From: Pseudomonas brenneri
Lineage (GTDB): Bacteria; Pseudomonadota; Gammaproteobacteria; Pseudomonadales; Pseudomonadaceae
Direction of reading: 5' to 3'
Assembly (NCBI RefSeq): GCF_007858285.1
Contig: NZ_VFIL01000002.1
Coordinates: 643,173 to 707,172, forward strand
DNA length: 64,000 nucleotides
Part shown: piece by piece, positions 44,136 through 52,877 of the stretch
Numbering within the stretch: position 1 is the stretch's first letter
Layout: the number at the start of each line of letters is the position of its first letter
The notes under the pieces: model-generated
Databases searched by the model: none
What the model was told of the DNA's origin: nothing
What the model saw: only the letters and a program-made list of their open reading frames with translations
Position numbers and translations under genes: made by a program

Positions 44136-45014
44136 ATGGCTGAAACATCCCCGATTCGCTACAGCTTTGGCGCCGATGAACATTTGTTCGCCGAAGTCAG
44201 TGAAAGCATGTCCCTGGAGGCGTTCTTCAAGGGCATGGCCGTCACCCGTGCGGTGCAACGCCTGGAGCTGCCCGGCGTGCTGGATATCTGCCTGGCCAAC
44301 GCCTCGTTCCAGATCCGCTTCGACCCGGACCTGATTGCCCCGCATGTGCTGCTCGACGCGGTACAAAGCGCCGAGGTCCAGGCGGTGGCCGAACGTACCT
44401 TGCACACCCGGATCATTGAGATCCCGGTGTTGTATAACGATCCCTGGACCCATGAAACCCTGATGCGTTTTCGCGACCGTCACCAGGACCCGACCGGCAC
44501 TGACCTGGAGTACGCCGCGCGGGTCAACGGCCTGGCGGATGTCGAGGCGTTTATCGCCGCCCACAGTGGCGCGCCGTGGTTTGTGTCGATGGTCGGCTTT
44601 GTCGCTGGCCTGCCGTTCATGTTCCAGATGGTCGAGCGTGAGCGACAGCTGCAGGTGCCCAAATACCTGCGCCCGCGCACCGACACGCCGAAGCTGACCC
44701 TCGGCCATGGCGGCTGTTTCGGCTGCATTTATTCGGTACGCGGCGCCGGGGGGTACCAGATGTTTGGCGTGACCCCGGCGCCGATCTACGATCCGCAGCA
44801 GCAGTTGGCTTACCTCAAGGAGCACATGGTGTTCTTCCGCCCCGGCGATATCGTGCAGTTCAAACCCATTGACCGTGATGCCTACGACCTGGCGGTGGCC
44901 GAGGTCGAGGCCGGGCGTTTCGATTTGCGCATTCGCCCGGTGGAATTTTCCCTGGACGCCTTTTTTGCCGACCCGGTCGGTTACCCGAAAACCCTGCAGG
45001 AGGCGCTCGTATGA
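44136..45014 (+). CDS. pxpB: 5-oxoprolinase subunit PxpB (KipI/allophanate hydrolase 1 family)
   Basis: A 292-residue protein. The N-terminal KipI domain (VTRAVQRLELPGVLDICLANASFQIRFDPDL) is followed by the catalytic-face domain with YNDPWTHET, MVGFVAGLPFMFQM, GHGGCFGCIYSVRGAGGYQMFGVTP and FRPGDIVQF. It forms the active heteromer with PxpC. The ribosome-binding site AAGAGGAACAG precedes ATG at 44136. Its stop overlaps the pxpC start (ATGA). Confidence 0.92.
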   Translation: MAETSPIRYSFGADEHLFAEVSESMSLEAFFKGMAVTRAVQRLELPGVLDICLANASFQIRFDPDLIAPHVLLDAVQSAEVQAVAERTLHTRIIEIPVLYNDPWTHETLMRFRDRHQDPTGTDLEYAARVNGLADVEAFIAAHSGAPWFVSMVGFVAGLPFMFQMVERERQLQVPKYLRPRTDTPKLTLGHGGCFGCIYSVRGAGGYQMFGVTPAPIYDPQQQLAYLKEHMVFFRPGDIVQFKPIDRDAYDLAVAEVEAGRFDLRIRPVEFSLDAFFADPVGYPKTLQEALV

Positions 45015-45985
45015 TCAAGGTGCTCAAGCCTGGCCTGGCGACCTCTGTGCAGGACCTGGGGCGCGAAGGGTATTACCACTTGGGAATCCCGCCGTCCGGC
45101 GCCCTGGACCAGTACGCCCTGAGTGCGGCCAACCACCTGGTGGGCAACCCGGCGGGTGCGGCGGGGTTGGAATGCACGCTGATCGGCCCGCAGCTGGAAT
45201 TTCAACAGGATGCGTTGGTGGCGCTGAGCGGTGCGCTGATGTCACCGCGCCTGGACGGCGAGGTGGTGCACCAGGACACGGCGTTCCAGGTGCGCGCTGG
45301 GCAGGTGCTGCGTTTTGAGTTTCCCGTGGCCGGTGCACGGACTTACCTGGCGGTGGCCGGTGGGATCGACGTGCCGCTGGTGCTGGGCAGTCGCTCCACT
45401 TATACCCTGGGTGCGCTGGGCGGTTTTCACGGGCGGCGCTTGCAGGAAGGCGATGTGTTGCCCATCGGTGAGACTCGCGGCGAGGGCCGTGCCGGTAATA
45501 GTTTGCCGATGGCCCTGCGCCGTTCGGTGGGCGGTGATGTGACGCTGCGGGTGGTGCCGGGGCTGTATTACGAGCGGCTGACGGCCGCTGCCAAAAGCAG
45601 TTTTTTCGCCGAGCCCTGGACGGTCGGTTCCGAAGCCGACCGGATCGGCTACCGCTTCAAGGGCGGCAGTGCCTTGAGCTTCCAGCCCCGGGAGCAACCG
45701 TTTGGCGCGGGCTCCGATCCGTCGAACATCGTCGACAGTTGCTACCCCATCGGCTCGATCCAGGTGCCGGCTGGCCTGGAACCGATTGTGCTGCACCGCG
45801 ATGCCGTATCGGGCGGTGGCTACGCGATGATCGGCACGGTGATCAGCGCCGACCTGGACCTGATCGGGCAGATGCAGCCCAACCAGCGCGCGGGGTTTGT
45901 CGCGGTGACATTGGAAGAAGCGCTGGAGGCGCGGCGGGTGTACAAGAAGCGGCTCAAGGCGATGGCCGGGTTGTTTGCCAGTTAA
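45011..45985 (+). CDS. pxpC: 5-oxoprolinase subunit PxpC (KipA/allophanate hydrolase 2 family)
   Basis: A 324-residue biotin-dependent carboxyltransferase-like protein: MIKVLKPGLATSVQDLGREGYYHLGIPPSGALDQYAL at the start and SNIVDSCYPIGSIQVPAGLEPIVLHRDAVSGGGYAMIGTV in the C-terminal half. It completes the ATP-dependent 5-oxoprolinase. ATG overlaps the pxpB stop by 4 bases. A REPIN follows the stop. Confidence 0.93.
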   Translation: MIKVLKPGLATSVQDLGREGYYHLGIPPSGALDQYALSAANHLVGNPAGAAGLECTLIGPQLEFQQDALVALSGALMSPRLDGEVVHQDTAFQVRAGQVLRFEFPVAGARTYLAVAGGIDVPLVLGSRSTYTLGALGGFHGRRLQEGDVLPIGETRGEGRAGNSLPMALRRSVGGDVTLRVVPGLYYERLTAAAKSSFFAEPWTVGSEADRIGYRFKGGSALSFQPREQPFGAGSDPSNIVDSCYPIGSIQVPAGLEPIVLHRDAVSGGGYAMIGTVISADLDLIGQMQPNQRAGFVAVTLEEALEARRVYKKRLKAMAGLFAS

Positions 45986-46000
45986 GCCATCGCACCATCC

Positions 46001-46094
46001 AAATGTGGGAGCGGGCTTGCTCGCGATAGCAGTGTTTCAGTTATAGATAAGTCGACTGATCCACCGCTTTCGCCAGCAAGCCCGCTCCCACATT
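46001..46094. repeat. REPIN, GTGGGAGCGGGC family
   Basis: AATGTGGGAGCGGGCTTGCT and its complement (one change, CGCCAGCAAG) flank about 45 bases between convergent pxpC and the phosphate transporter gene. Confidence 0.9.
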
Positions 46095-46110
46095 TTTGTT
46101 TTGCGGTGCT

Positions 46111-47727
46111 TTAGAAGAGTTGAGTGAACAGCCAGTACAAGCTACCTGACAACACAATCGCCGCCGGTAACGTCAGCACCCAGGCCATCAGCAAGTTGCG
46201 GATGGTCTTCATCTGCAAGCCACCCCCATTGGCAACCATGGTCCCGGCCACGCCTGACGACAGCACGTGGGTGGTGGATACCGGCAACCCGAACATATCG
46301 GCGGCGCCAATGGTCAGCATGGCCACGGTTTCGGCCGAGGCGCCCTGGGCGTAGGTCAGGTGGGTCTTGCCGATTTTCTCGCCGACGGTCACCACAATGC
46401 GCTTCCAACCGACCATGGTGCCCAGGCCCAGGGCGATGGCCACGGCGATCTTCACCCACAGCGGGATAAAGCGCGTCGCATTGTCGATCTGTTGCTTGAA
46501 CAGTTGCAGCTTGCCCAGGGTGTCGGCGTCGAAGTTGCCGACCTTGCCCTTGTCCATCAGGCGAATGGTTTCGCTGGTCAGGTACATGTCATTACGCACG
46601 TTGCCCATGGCCTCGGCGGGCACCTTGGCCAGTGAACCGTAGCCCTTCACTTGTTCACCGATGTGCCCGGTCAGGGCGGCGAGGGCGGGGATCAACTCCG
46701 GGGTGGTTTCTTTGGTGCGCACATACGTCGACAACACGGGGCGCGGGTCGGCAGGGGCTGGCTGCGGTGCGCTTTTCACCAGGGCTTGCTGGGTGACTTC
46801 GGCCACCGCGGCGAACTGCAATGACTGGTCGGCCGGCATGGTGCGGTTCAAGGCATAGGCCATCGGCAAGGTACCGACCAGGATCAGCATGATCAGGCCC
46901 ATGCCCTTCTGGCCGTCATTGGAACCGTGGGCAAACGACACACCAGTGCAGGTCACGATCAACATGCCGCGAATCCACCAGGGCGGCGGCGTGTTGCCTA
47001 CGGGCGCCTTGTACAGCGAACGGTTTTTCACAAAGGCCCGCAGCGCCAGCAACAACAGGGCCGCAAAGCCGAAGCCGATCAGTGGCGACAGCAGCAGCGC
47101 ATAGCCGATCTTGATCGCCTGGGCCCAGTCCACGCCGCTGGTGCCGTCACGGCCATGCATCAGGGCATTGGCCACGCCAACCCCGATGATCGAGCCGATC
47201 AGCGTATGGGAAGACGACGCCGGCAACCCCAGCCACCACGTGCCCAGGTTCCACAGAATCGCCGCAATCAGCAGGGCGAAGATCATTGCAAAACCGGCGG
47301 ATGAGCCGACCTGCAGGATCAACTCCACCGGCAGCAAGGCGATGATGGCAAAGGCCACCGCGCCACTGGACAGCAGCACCCCGAGGAAGTTGAAGAACCC
47401 CGACCAGACCACGGCGAAATGCGGCGGTAGCGAGTTGGTGTAGATCACCGTCGCCACGGCGTTGGCGGTGTCGTGGAAGCCGTTGACGAACTCGAAACCC
47501 AAGGCAATCAGCAGCGCCACGCCCAGCAGCAGGAACGGTGTCCAGGTGGTGACCACCGTGCCCAGTTCATGCATGTCGTGCATCAGGCTGTAGGCGGTGA
47601 ACAACAGGCCCATGGCGAGCACGGCGAAGAACACGATCACCGTGAGCAGGCCGGGTTTTTTGTCCAATTGCGGTTTTGCGTCAGTGGCGTCAGCCTGGGG
47701 AGAGGCAGTCAGGGAAGGGGTGGCCAT
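46111..47727 (-). CDS. pitA: Low-affinity inorganic phosphate transporter (Pit family)
   Basis: A 538-residue inner-membrane protein with about ten hydrophobic segments. The two PHO4 signature repeats are GFEFVNGFHDTANAVATVIYT (near residue 77) and MLTIGAADMFGLPVSTTHVLSSGVAGTM (near 470), with GVSFAHGSNDGQKGMGLI between. It co-transports phosphate, probably as metal-phosphate, with H+. A hydrophilic central insert of about 120 residues (around 315-435) is longer than in E. coli PitA. Confidence 0.91.
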   Translation of the reverse strand: MATPSLTASPQADATDAKPQLDKKPGLLTVIVFFAVLAMGLLFTAYSLMHDMHELGTVVTTWTPFLLLGVALLIALGFEFVNGFHDTANAVATVIYTNSLPPHFAVVWSGFFNFLGVLLSSGAVAFAIIALLPVELILQVGSSAGFAMIFALLIAAILWNLGTWWLGLPASSSHTLIGSIIGVGVANALMHGRDGTSGVDWAQAIKIGYALLLSPLIGFGFAALLLLALRAFVKNRSLYKAPVGNTPPPWWIRGMLIVTCTGVSFAHGSNDGQKGMGLIMLILVGTLPMAYALNRTMPADQSLQFAAVAEVTQQALVKSAPQPAPADPRPVLSTYVRTKETTPELIPALAALTGHIGEQVKGYGSLAKVPAEAMGNVRNDMYLTSETIRLMDKGKVGNFDADTLGKLQLFKQQIDNATRFIPLWVKIAVAIALGLGTMVGWKRIVVTVGEKIGKTHLTYAQGASAETVAMLTIGAADMFGLPVSTTHVLSSGVAGTMVANGGGLQMKTIRNLLMAWVLTLPAAIVLSGSLYWLFTQLF

Positions 47728-47851
47728 GCCGGAGCATCCAGTGTGAGGAGGATGTTTCCCATGATCGTTGCAGAATGTTACAGAGATGCTGCGTCAAATC
47801 AGTGTTTGGCGTATTCGGCTCGCCGCCGGTCCAAAAAACACCGCCAATCAT

Positions 47852-47879
47852 TGTAGGAGCTGGCAAGCCAGCTCCCACA
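47852..47879. repeat. Single REP hairpin, GTAGGAGCTGGC type
   Basis: TGTAGGAGCTGGC and CCAGCTCCCACA form a short hairpin upstream of the phosphate transporter gene. Confidence 0.7.
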
Positions 47880-47898
47880 GGTTGATTGCATTGCAATG

Positions 47899-48921
47899 TC
47901 AGTAATCCCGGCGCTTGCGAAACGCCCATCTGCCGGCAATCACAGTAAACGTCGCCACCAACGCCACCAGGATCCAGAACCCCTCGGGATCCTGGGAGAG
48001 TGGCACCCCCCCGACGTTCATGCCAAAAAAACCGGCGATGATATTGATCGGCAGTGCCAGCACCGTCACCACCGTCAGGGTAAACAGCGTGCGGTTGCTT
48101 TGTTCGTTGAGGTTGGCGGCGATTTCTTCCTGCAACAACTTGATCCGTTCGCCCAGGGCCGTGAGGTCGTTGATGATCAGCGCAAACTCCTCGGTGGACT
48201 TGCGCAACTCTTTCACGTCTTCCTTTTGCAGCCACTGCGGCGGGCGGTTGAGCAGGCGCAGCAGCGAGCCCGGCTCCAGTGCCAGCAGGCGTTGCAGGCG
48301 CACCAGCACCCGGCGCATAGCACCCAGTTCGGCGCGGTTGGTGGACAGGCGCGAGGACAGCAACTGGTCTTCGATCTGGTCCACGCTCTGGCTGGTCTTG
48401 CGCACGATCTGCGTCAGCACCTCGCCTTGATCGCGCAACAGATGCACGAGCAACTCCAGAGGCGAACGAAAGTGTTCGCCGGCTTTCACCGAAGAACGCA
48501 GCTTGTCCACCGAGTGCAGCGGTTGCAGGCGCGCGCTGACCAACAGGCGGCTACGGGCACAGACCCATAAGGTGGAAATATCCGACGAGACCATGCTGCT
48601 GAAGTTGAACACCACGTCGTTGACCACCGCCAGCAAGGCCGAGTCCACATGTTCGATGCGGGTCGAGCGCGAGCCTTCGTGCAGCGCCTCGAAGAATTCT
48701 TCCGGCAGTTCCAGGTGGGCCTGCATCCAGCGTTGGCAGGCCGCGTGGGCCAGGTTCAGATGCAGCCACAGGAATTCATCGGGGGCGCCAGGATCTTGCA
48801 AAGCCTTGAGCACGGTCGCCGAGTCGATTTGTTCGGCTTTTTCACCGGGTTTGAAGCGGAAACCATAAAGCAGGCCAAACAGGTCGGAGTCCTGGTGGCC
48901 GTGGTCGATGCTGTGGTTCAT
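47899..48921 (-). CDS. zntB: Zinc transporter ZntB (CorA family)
   Basis: A 340-residue CorA-type channel protein with a long cytoplasmic domain and two C-terminal transmembrane helices. The signature GFFGMNVGGVP (Gly-Met-Asn) near residue 310 and the second helix VALVATFTVIAGRWAF are visible. ZntB moves Zn2+ using the proton gradient. ATG at 48921 gives the typical N-terminus; the frame is open another 210 bases upstream without support. Confidence 0.9.
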   Translation of the reverse strand: MNHSIDHGHQDSDLFGLLYGFRFKPGEKAEQIDSATVLKALQDPGAPDEFLWLHLNLAHAACQRWMQAHLELPEEFFEALHEGSRSTRIEHVDSALLAVVNDVVFNFSSMVSSDISTLWVCARSRLLVSARLQPLHSVDKLRSSVKAGEHFRSPLELLVHLLRDQGEVLTQIVRKTSQSVDQIEDQLLSSRLSTNRAELGAMRRVLVRLQRLLALEPGSLLRLLNRPPQWLQKEDVKELRKSTEEFALIINDLTALGERIKLLQEEIAANLNEQSNRTLFTLTVVTVLALPINIIAGFFGMNVGGVPLSQDPEGFWILVALVATFTVIAGRWAFRKRRDY

Positions 48922-49027
48922 GGTGGCTCGCAGAGGAAAGCGCCTGTAGGACGTTTCACAGGTTCGCATCGCGCAATCATTGCAAGGCGGTTTGACAGTT
49001 TTGTGACGGTTTGGCAACGGGCACAAA

Positions 49028-49059
49028 AAAGCCGCGCGGCCCGAAGGCGGCGCGGCTTT
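49028..49059 (-). terminator. Rho-independent terminator of the PepSY gene
   Basis: AAAGCCGCGC and GCGCGGCTTT form a strong stem; on the minus strand it is followed by a run of T after the PepSY stop at 49074. Confidence 0.85.
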
Positions 49060-49073
49060 GTTCATCGAACGAC

Positions 49074-49379
49074 TCAAGTGTCTTGCTTGTTTTCCAGCAC
49101 TGCGCCGGTCTTGGCGTCGAGCTTCACGTCCCACTTCTTGCCGGTAGTGTCGGTCAGGTCAACTTCGTAGACCAGGCGGCCGGCTTCGTTATCCAGTTCG
49201 GTGTCATTGATGGCAGCGCCGGCGTGCAGGGCTACGGCGGCAGCGTTGAGCTGTTCGAAAGGCTTCACCGCGCCCGATTGCAGCAGGCTTGGAATCTGGT
49301 CCGGGCGAACATCAGCCTGGGCCAAACCAGCAGTCAGGGTCAGGGCAGCAGCAGCGAACAGAGCGGTCAGGTTTTTCAT
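49074..49379 (-). CDS. Exported PepSY-domain protein
   Basis: A 101-residue protein with a 22-residue signal peptide (MKNLTALFAAAALTLTAGLAQA) before the mature DVRPDQI. The PepSY domain covers the rest: EQLNAAAVALHAGAAINDTELDNEAGRLVYEVDLTDTTGKKWDVKLDAKTGAVL. Such proteins may inhibit periplasmic peptidases or act in envelope sensing. A PmrA-box-like repeat lies 54-71 bases upstream and a terminator follows. Confidence 0.9.
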   Translation of the reverse strand: MKNLTALFAAAALTLTAGLAQADVRPDQIPSLLQSGAVKPFEQLNAAAVALHAGAAINDTELDNEAGRLVYEVDLTDTTGKKWDVKLDAKTGAVLENKQDT

Positions 49380-49432
49380 GGTGGAGTCCTTTGGGGTGAG
49401 CTGTTTAAGTGGGATCAGGTTAACCCGTGCAA

Positions 49433-49450
49433 CTTAATTCACCCTTAATT
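49433..49450. promoter_or_regulatory. PmrA-box-like direct repeat between PepSY and fatty-acid hydroxylase genes
   Basis: CTTAAT-N5-CTTAAT matches the PmrA-box pattern (YTTAAK-N5-YTTAAK) and has an 11-base period, typical of OmpR-family regulators. Depending on orientation it could serve the PepSY gene (start 49379) or the hydroxylase (start 49531). Confidence 0.5.
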
Positions 49451-49530
49451 GTGTAGGACGTTTGCGTTGTTTGTTCAATCGGCCCGCGTCGGGAAATTTC
49501 ATGCTGGTGTCTCAACTTCAGGAGGCACAC

Positions 49531-50412
49531 ATGAAACAGATAATGGCTTGGCTGTATGCACCCGTGTTCTGGGCGGGATTTATTGGCGTGGGGCTTTGGC
49601 TGGTCGCGAAGGGAGAGCCTCACTGGTTGCTGGCGGTGTTTGCCGTGGCCATCGGCGTGTCGTTTATTGCAGAGCTGTGGCTGCCTTACGAGCCGCAATG
49701 GAATCGCCCCTTGGGGGACCGACGCCGGGATATCTTTCATGCGTTGGTCAACGAAAGCCTGAATACCCTGGGCTTGTTGGTGCTGCCGCTGCTGACGGCG
49801 TGGCTGGCGATTGATGGAGCCTGGCCACGCACCTGGCCGCTGTGGGCGCAGTTGCTGTTGGCGATCGTGATTGCCGATGCGGGCATCACGCTGATGCATT
49901 ACGCCAGTCATCGCATCGCCGCTCTCTGGCGTTTGCATGCCGTGCATCACAGCGTGCAGCGGCTCTATGGTTTCAATGGCTTGATGAAGCACCCGTTGCA
50001 CCAGATGCTGGAAGCAACGGCGGGCCTGCTGCCGCTGATCCTGCTGGGGATTCCCGTGGACGTGGCGATGTTGTTGGCATTGGCCATTGCGATCCAACTG
50101 TTGTTGCAACATTCCAATGTCGCTATGCGCCTGGGGCCGTTGCGCTGGGTATTTGCCTGGGCGCCGGTGCACCGCTTTCACCATATGAAATACGGCCGGG
50201 CGGGAGATGTGAATTTCGGTTTGTTTTTCAACCTGTGGGATTGGCTGTTGGGGACTGCGTTTTACACCGAGGACTATCGAATGGGTGAGGGCGACCTGGG
50301 CATCGGCAGCCGTCCGGATTTCCCGGTGGATTATCTTGGGCAACTGCGTGACCCCTTTACGGCCATCCAGTTGAGTAAAGAGCCGCCTGTCCCAAGCACT
50401 CTCCAAATGTAG
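49531..50412 (+). CDS. Sterol desaturase/fatty acid hydroxylase superfamily membrane protein
   Basis: A 293-residue integral membrane protein with four to five hydrophobic segments. The di-iron histidine boxes are HYASHR (near residue 124), HAVHHSVQ (near 138) and HRFHHMKY (near 214). Such enzymes hydroxylate or desaturate lipid chains using O2. Substrate is not evident. GGAGGCACAC lies before ATG at 49531. Confidence 0.88.
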   Translation: MKQIMAWLYAPVFWAGFIGVGLWLVAKGEPHWLLAVFAVAIGVSFIAELWLPYEPQWNRPLGDRRRDIFHALVNESLNTLGLLVLPLLTAWLAIDGAWPRTWPLWAQLLLAIVIADAGITLMHYASHRIAALWRLHAVHHSVQRLYGFNGLMKHPLHQMLEATAGLLPLILLGIPVDVAMLLALAIAIQLLLQHSNVAMRLGPLRWVFAWAPVHRFHHMKYGRAGDVNFGLFFNLWDWLLGTAFYTEDYRMGEGDLGIGSRPDFPVDYLGQLRDPFTAIQLSKEPPVPSTLQM

Positions 50413-50476
50413 GCATGAGCTGTCTGGTTTGATGCGGTGCTCTCGAGTTCTTCGCGAGCAAGCTCGCTCCTACAGG
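50406..50476. repeat. REPIN, GTAGGAGCGAGC family, left arm decayed
   Basis: The right arm TCGCGAGCAAGCTCGCTCCT (about 50452-50471) is intact; the left part AATGTAGGCATGAGC is degraded. The arm supplies the stop codon of the AraC-type gene. Confidence 0.75.
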
Positions 50477-51150
50477 GGGAGCAGGTGTACCTGGAGATGG
50501 CGCAACGAGGCCCCGGCGGTCACGCCAAACAGTTGCTTCATGGTGCGGGAAAAGTGCGCCGAGTCGGCAAAACCCGCGCCATGGGCGGCTTCGGTCAACG
50601 TGTGGCCGTTCAGGGCCAGGTCCAGGGCCATGCGCAAGCGTCGCCACATCACTAGGCGCCTCACCGGCACGCCGAGCTGGTTGACGAACAGACGCTCCAA
50701 CTGGCTCAAGGACAGATGCGCCGCCTGTGCCAGTGACTGCGCCGAGACCTTGCCGCTCAATTGTTGATCGAGGGTGAGCAGGGCGCGTTGCACCCGCGCA
50801 TCGTCAGCGCGGCGACGTGGCAGTCGCCGCAGAGTCTGTTCGAAGCTTTCAAGGCCGAAGTCGGCTGCGTCCAGGGCGTGTTGCAATACCTGGGCGTCAA
50901 ACGCGCCGGGTTCCACATATGCCATCAACACGTTGCCCTGGGTCTGGACGATGGCATGGCTTTGACGGGAGGGGATGAACAGGCGACAAGCCGTGTGCAG
51001 ATGCCCATCAAGGCTGACCGTGACGGGGCTATCCGAGGACAGGATAAATTGATGGGCGTAATGGGCATGGGGCGCAGTGCGCCCCGTCTCACCGAGGATC
51101 AGGCCGTAATCACGGCCCAGCCACAGTTGGCCCGACCACTCGTCTGTCAC
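50470..51150 (-). CDS. AraC-family transcriptional regulator
   Basis: A 226-residue regulator with an N-terminal cupin-like sensing domain (PHAHYAHQFILSSD) and a C-terminal double helix-turn-helix (about residues 130-220: LAQAAHLSLSQLERLFVNQLGVPVRRLVMWRRLRMAL, then LTEAAHGAGFADSAHFSRTMKQLFGVT). GTG at 51150 follows the glpQ stop with no gap, so the two genes are coupled. Its stop codon TAG is part of a REP arm. It may regulate glpQ or a neighbouring gene. Confidence 0.85.
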   Translation of the reverse strand: MTDEWSGQLWLGRDYGLILGETGRTAPHAHYAHQFILSSDSPVTVSLDGHLHTACRLFIPSRQSHAIVQTQGNVLMAYVEPGAFDAQVLQHALDAADFGLESFEQTLRRLPRRRADDARVQRALLTLDQQLSGKVSAQSLAQAAHLSLSQLERLFVNQLGVPVRRLVMWRRLRMALDLALNGHTLTEAAHGAGFADSAHFSRTMKQLFGVTAGASLRHLQVHLLPL

Positions 51151-52278
51151 TCAGTAACCGTTGTCCTGCAGCAGATCCTGCACGCTGGAAGACGGCCAGC
51201 GCTTGTAGAACTTCAGCAGTTCGGCGGCACGGTTGGTGAAGATGCCATCGACGCCAGCGTCCATGACCTTCTTGAAGTCCACCGGTTCATCGACGGTATA
51301 GACGTGTACCAGCAGGCCTTTGTCGTGGGTCAACTGGTTCATCTCGGGTTTCACCAGGTCCGAATAGCTCTGGTCACCCAGGTCGGTCAATTGGGCCGAT
51401 GGACCAGTACCGATGGCGCCGAGGCTCTTGGCTTCATCGACCCACTTCTCGAATTCGGCAGCGTCCTTGGGTTCCTGCTTGGCATAGTAGGCCGCCTTGG
51501 TCGGTTCGCCGGATTCGGCGAAGGTCACCTTGGACTTGGGCTCGATGCTGCCTTCACCCACCCACAGCAACAGGATTTTCGGGGTGTTGGGCATTTCCTT
51601 TTGTAGCTCTTTGAGGCTGGCAACCTCGAAGGTTTGCAGGATGACGCGGCCTTTGCCCTGGCCTACACCGGTGTTGCTCTTGCCCAGTTTGGAGCCGGCA
51701 GCACTCAGCCAGCCCTTGTCCTGCAGCTTGTCTTTGAGGTCGGCTTCGATGCCGGGAAACTGCTTGGGCTCTTTGGTCTCGATGTACAGGCCGGGTTTGT
51801 GCTGGGGGTTGCCTTCGGCGATCTTGATGATGTCGTCCAGGCTGAGGATTTTCAAACCGACAAAGCCCGGGCGCGCACGGTCTGGGTAGGCGGCGTTGAA
51901 CCAACTGCCGGCATCGAGGGTTTGCAGCTCCTTCCAGGTGAATTCGTTGGCCGGGCTGTCCTTGCGCTCCGGGAACTTGGTGGCGACATCGGTGGTGCGT
52001 TGCAGGTTGTTGTCATGCAGGGCGAACAGCACGCCATCCTTGCTGCGTTGCAGATCCAGTTCCAGGTAGTCGGCGCCCAGGTCGCGGGCGACCTTGTAGG
52101 CTGCGGCGGTGGATTCCGGGGCATCGAAGGACGCACCCCGGTGGGCGATCACGGCGGGGTGGGGAATGCCGTCTTTCGTCGCCAGTTCAACCGGGCTGAC
52201 AGGGTTTGCAGCCTGTGCGTGGCCAAGGCCCATCATCAGGGCGAGCAGCAGGGCACTCTTGGTAAACGTAGCAGGCAT
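51151..52278 (-). CDS. glpQ: Periplasmic glycerophosphodiester phosphodiesterase
   Basis: A 375-residue exported enzyme. A signal peptide (first 23 residues ending GHAQA) precedes the GDPD TIM barrel: IAHRGASFDAPESTAAAYKVA (catalytic histidine, near residue 44), YLELDLQRSKDGVLFALHDNNLQRTTD (metal-binding acids, near 71) and VHVYTVDEPVDFKKVMDAGVDGIFTN near the end. It splits glycerophosphodiesters into glycerol-3-phosphate and an alcohol. Unlike many glpQ genes, it is followed directly by an AraC-type regulator. Confidence 0.92.
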   Translation of the reverse strand: MPATFTKSALLLALMMGLGHAQAANPVSPVELATKDGIPHPAVIAHRGASFDAPESTAAAYKVARDLGADYLELDLQRSKDGVLFALHDNNLQRTTDVATKFPERKDSPANEFTWKELQTLDAGSWFNAAYPDRARPGFVGLKILSLDDIIKIAEGNPQHKPGLYIETKEPKQFPGIEADLKDKLQDKGWLSAAGSKLGKSNTGVGQGKGRVILQTFEVASLKELQKEMPNTPKILLLWVGEGSIEPKSKVTFAESGEPTKAAYYAKQEPKDAAEFEKWVDEAKSLGAIGTGPSAQLTDLGDQSYSDLVKPEMNQLTHDKGLLVHVYTVDEPVDFKKVMDAGVDGIFTNRAAELLKFYKRWPSSSVQDLLQDNGY

Positions 52279-52524
52279 GTGCGAGGTCCTTTCGTGGAGG
52301 TAACTTCAAGAAGGCTCCCTTTTTAACAATTGCATGCAAATCGCGCTATCACCAAACCGACATTAACGTGCGCATGCGCTATTTTTCTGCGCTTTTGTGC
52401 CGTGCTATGCAGTACTCTTGGTCCGAGCTTCCCCGCCAGAGGGAAACCTGTATTGCCTTATTTTTCTGCCTCGCGTGTAAACCATCGTTCACTTCCCCTG
52501 TGGGATTTTTCAGTGAGGTTTAGC

Positions 52525-52848
52525 ATGCGCATCACATCAGAACTCATCTGCCAGGCCGCCGACCAACTCAACGGCTTTGTCGGCCTGAACCGCAAGACCG
52601 GCCAGTACATCGTACGTTTCAGCGAAGACTCGTTCGGCATGGACGTCGCCGACGACGGCATCATCCCCACCAGCGAGTTTGTCTGGCAGCCCGCGGCTGA
52701 CCAGGCCATGACCCTGTCCCGCGAGCACATCCAACTGTTGCTGGACCAGAACATCGACGACCGTATCAACATCACTGAGCCGCTGCGGGTGTACATGCGC
52801 CGGGTAGAGATCCCGCAGATCAGCGCGGTGCGCAGCCTGGTCAATTGA
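52525..52848 (+). CDS. DUF2025-type conserved protein, 107 residues
   Basis: A small soluble protein: MRITSELICQAADQLNGFVGLNRKTGQYIVRFSEDSFGMDVADDGIIPTSEF... and EPLRVYMRRVEIPQISAVRSLVN. This resembles the Pseudomonas-specific DUF2025 family, for which no function is established; the family assignment is from memory. ATG at 52525 follows GTGAGGTTTAGC. The preceding 246 bases (52279-52524) hold no gene and probably the promoters of this gene and glpQ. Confidence 0.75.
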   Translation: MRITSELICQAADQLNGFVGLNRKTGQYIVRFSEDSFGMDVADDGIIPTSEFVWQPAADQAMTLSREHIQLLLDQNIDDRINITEPLRVYMRRVEIPQISAVRSLVN

Positions 52849-52877
52849 TCACGGTTGATCCCTTGTAGGCGCTGCCT

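Noticed and set aside
43263..44825. Minus-strand 520-codon frame opposite pxpA/pxpB
   Set aside because: Antisense shadow of two genes with clear 5-oxoprolinase motifs.
49420..50406. Minus-strand 328-codon frame opposite the fatty-acid hydroxylase
   Set aside because: Q/H/R-rich antisense frame; the plus strand has three histidine boxes and a good ribosome-binding site.
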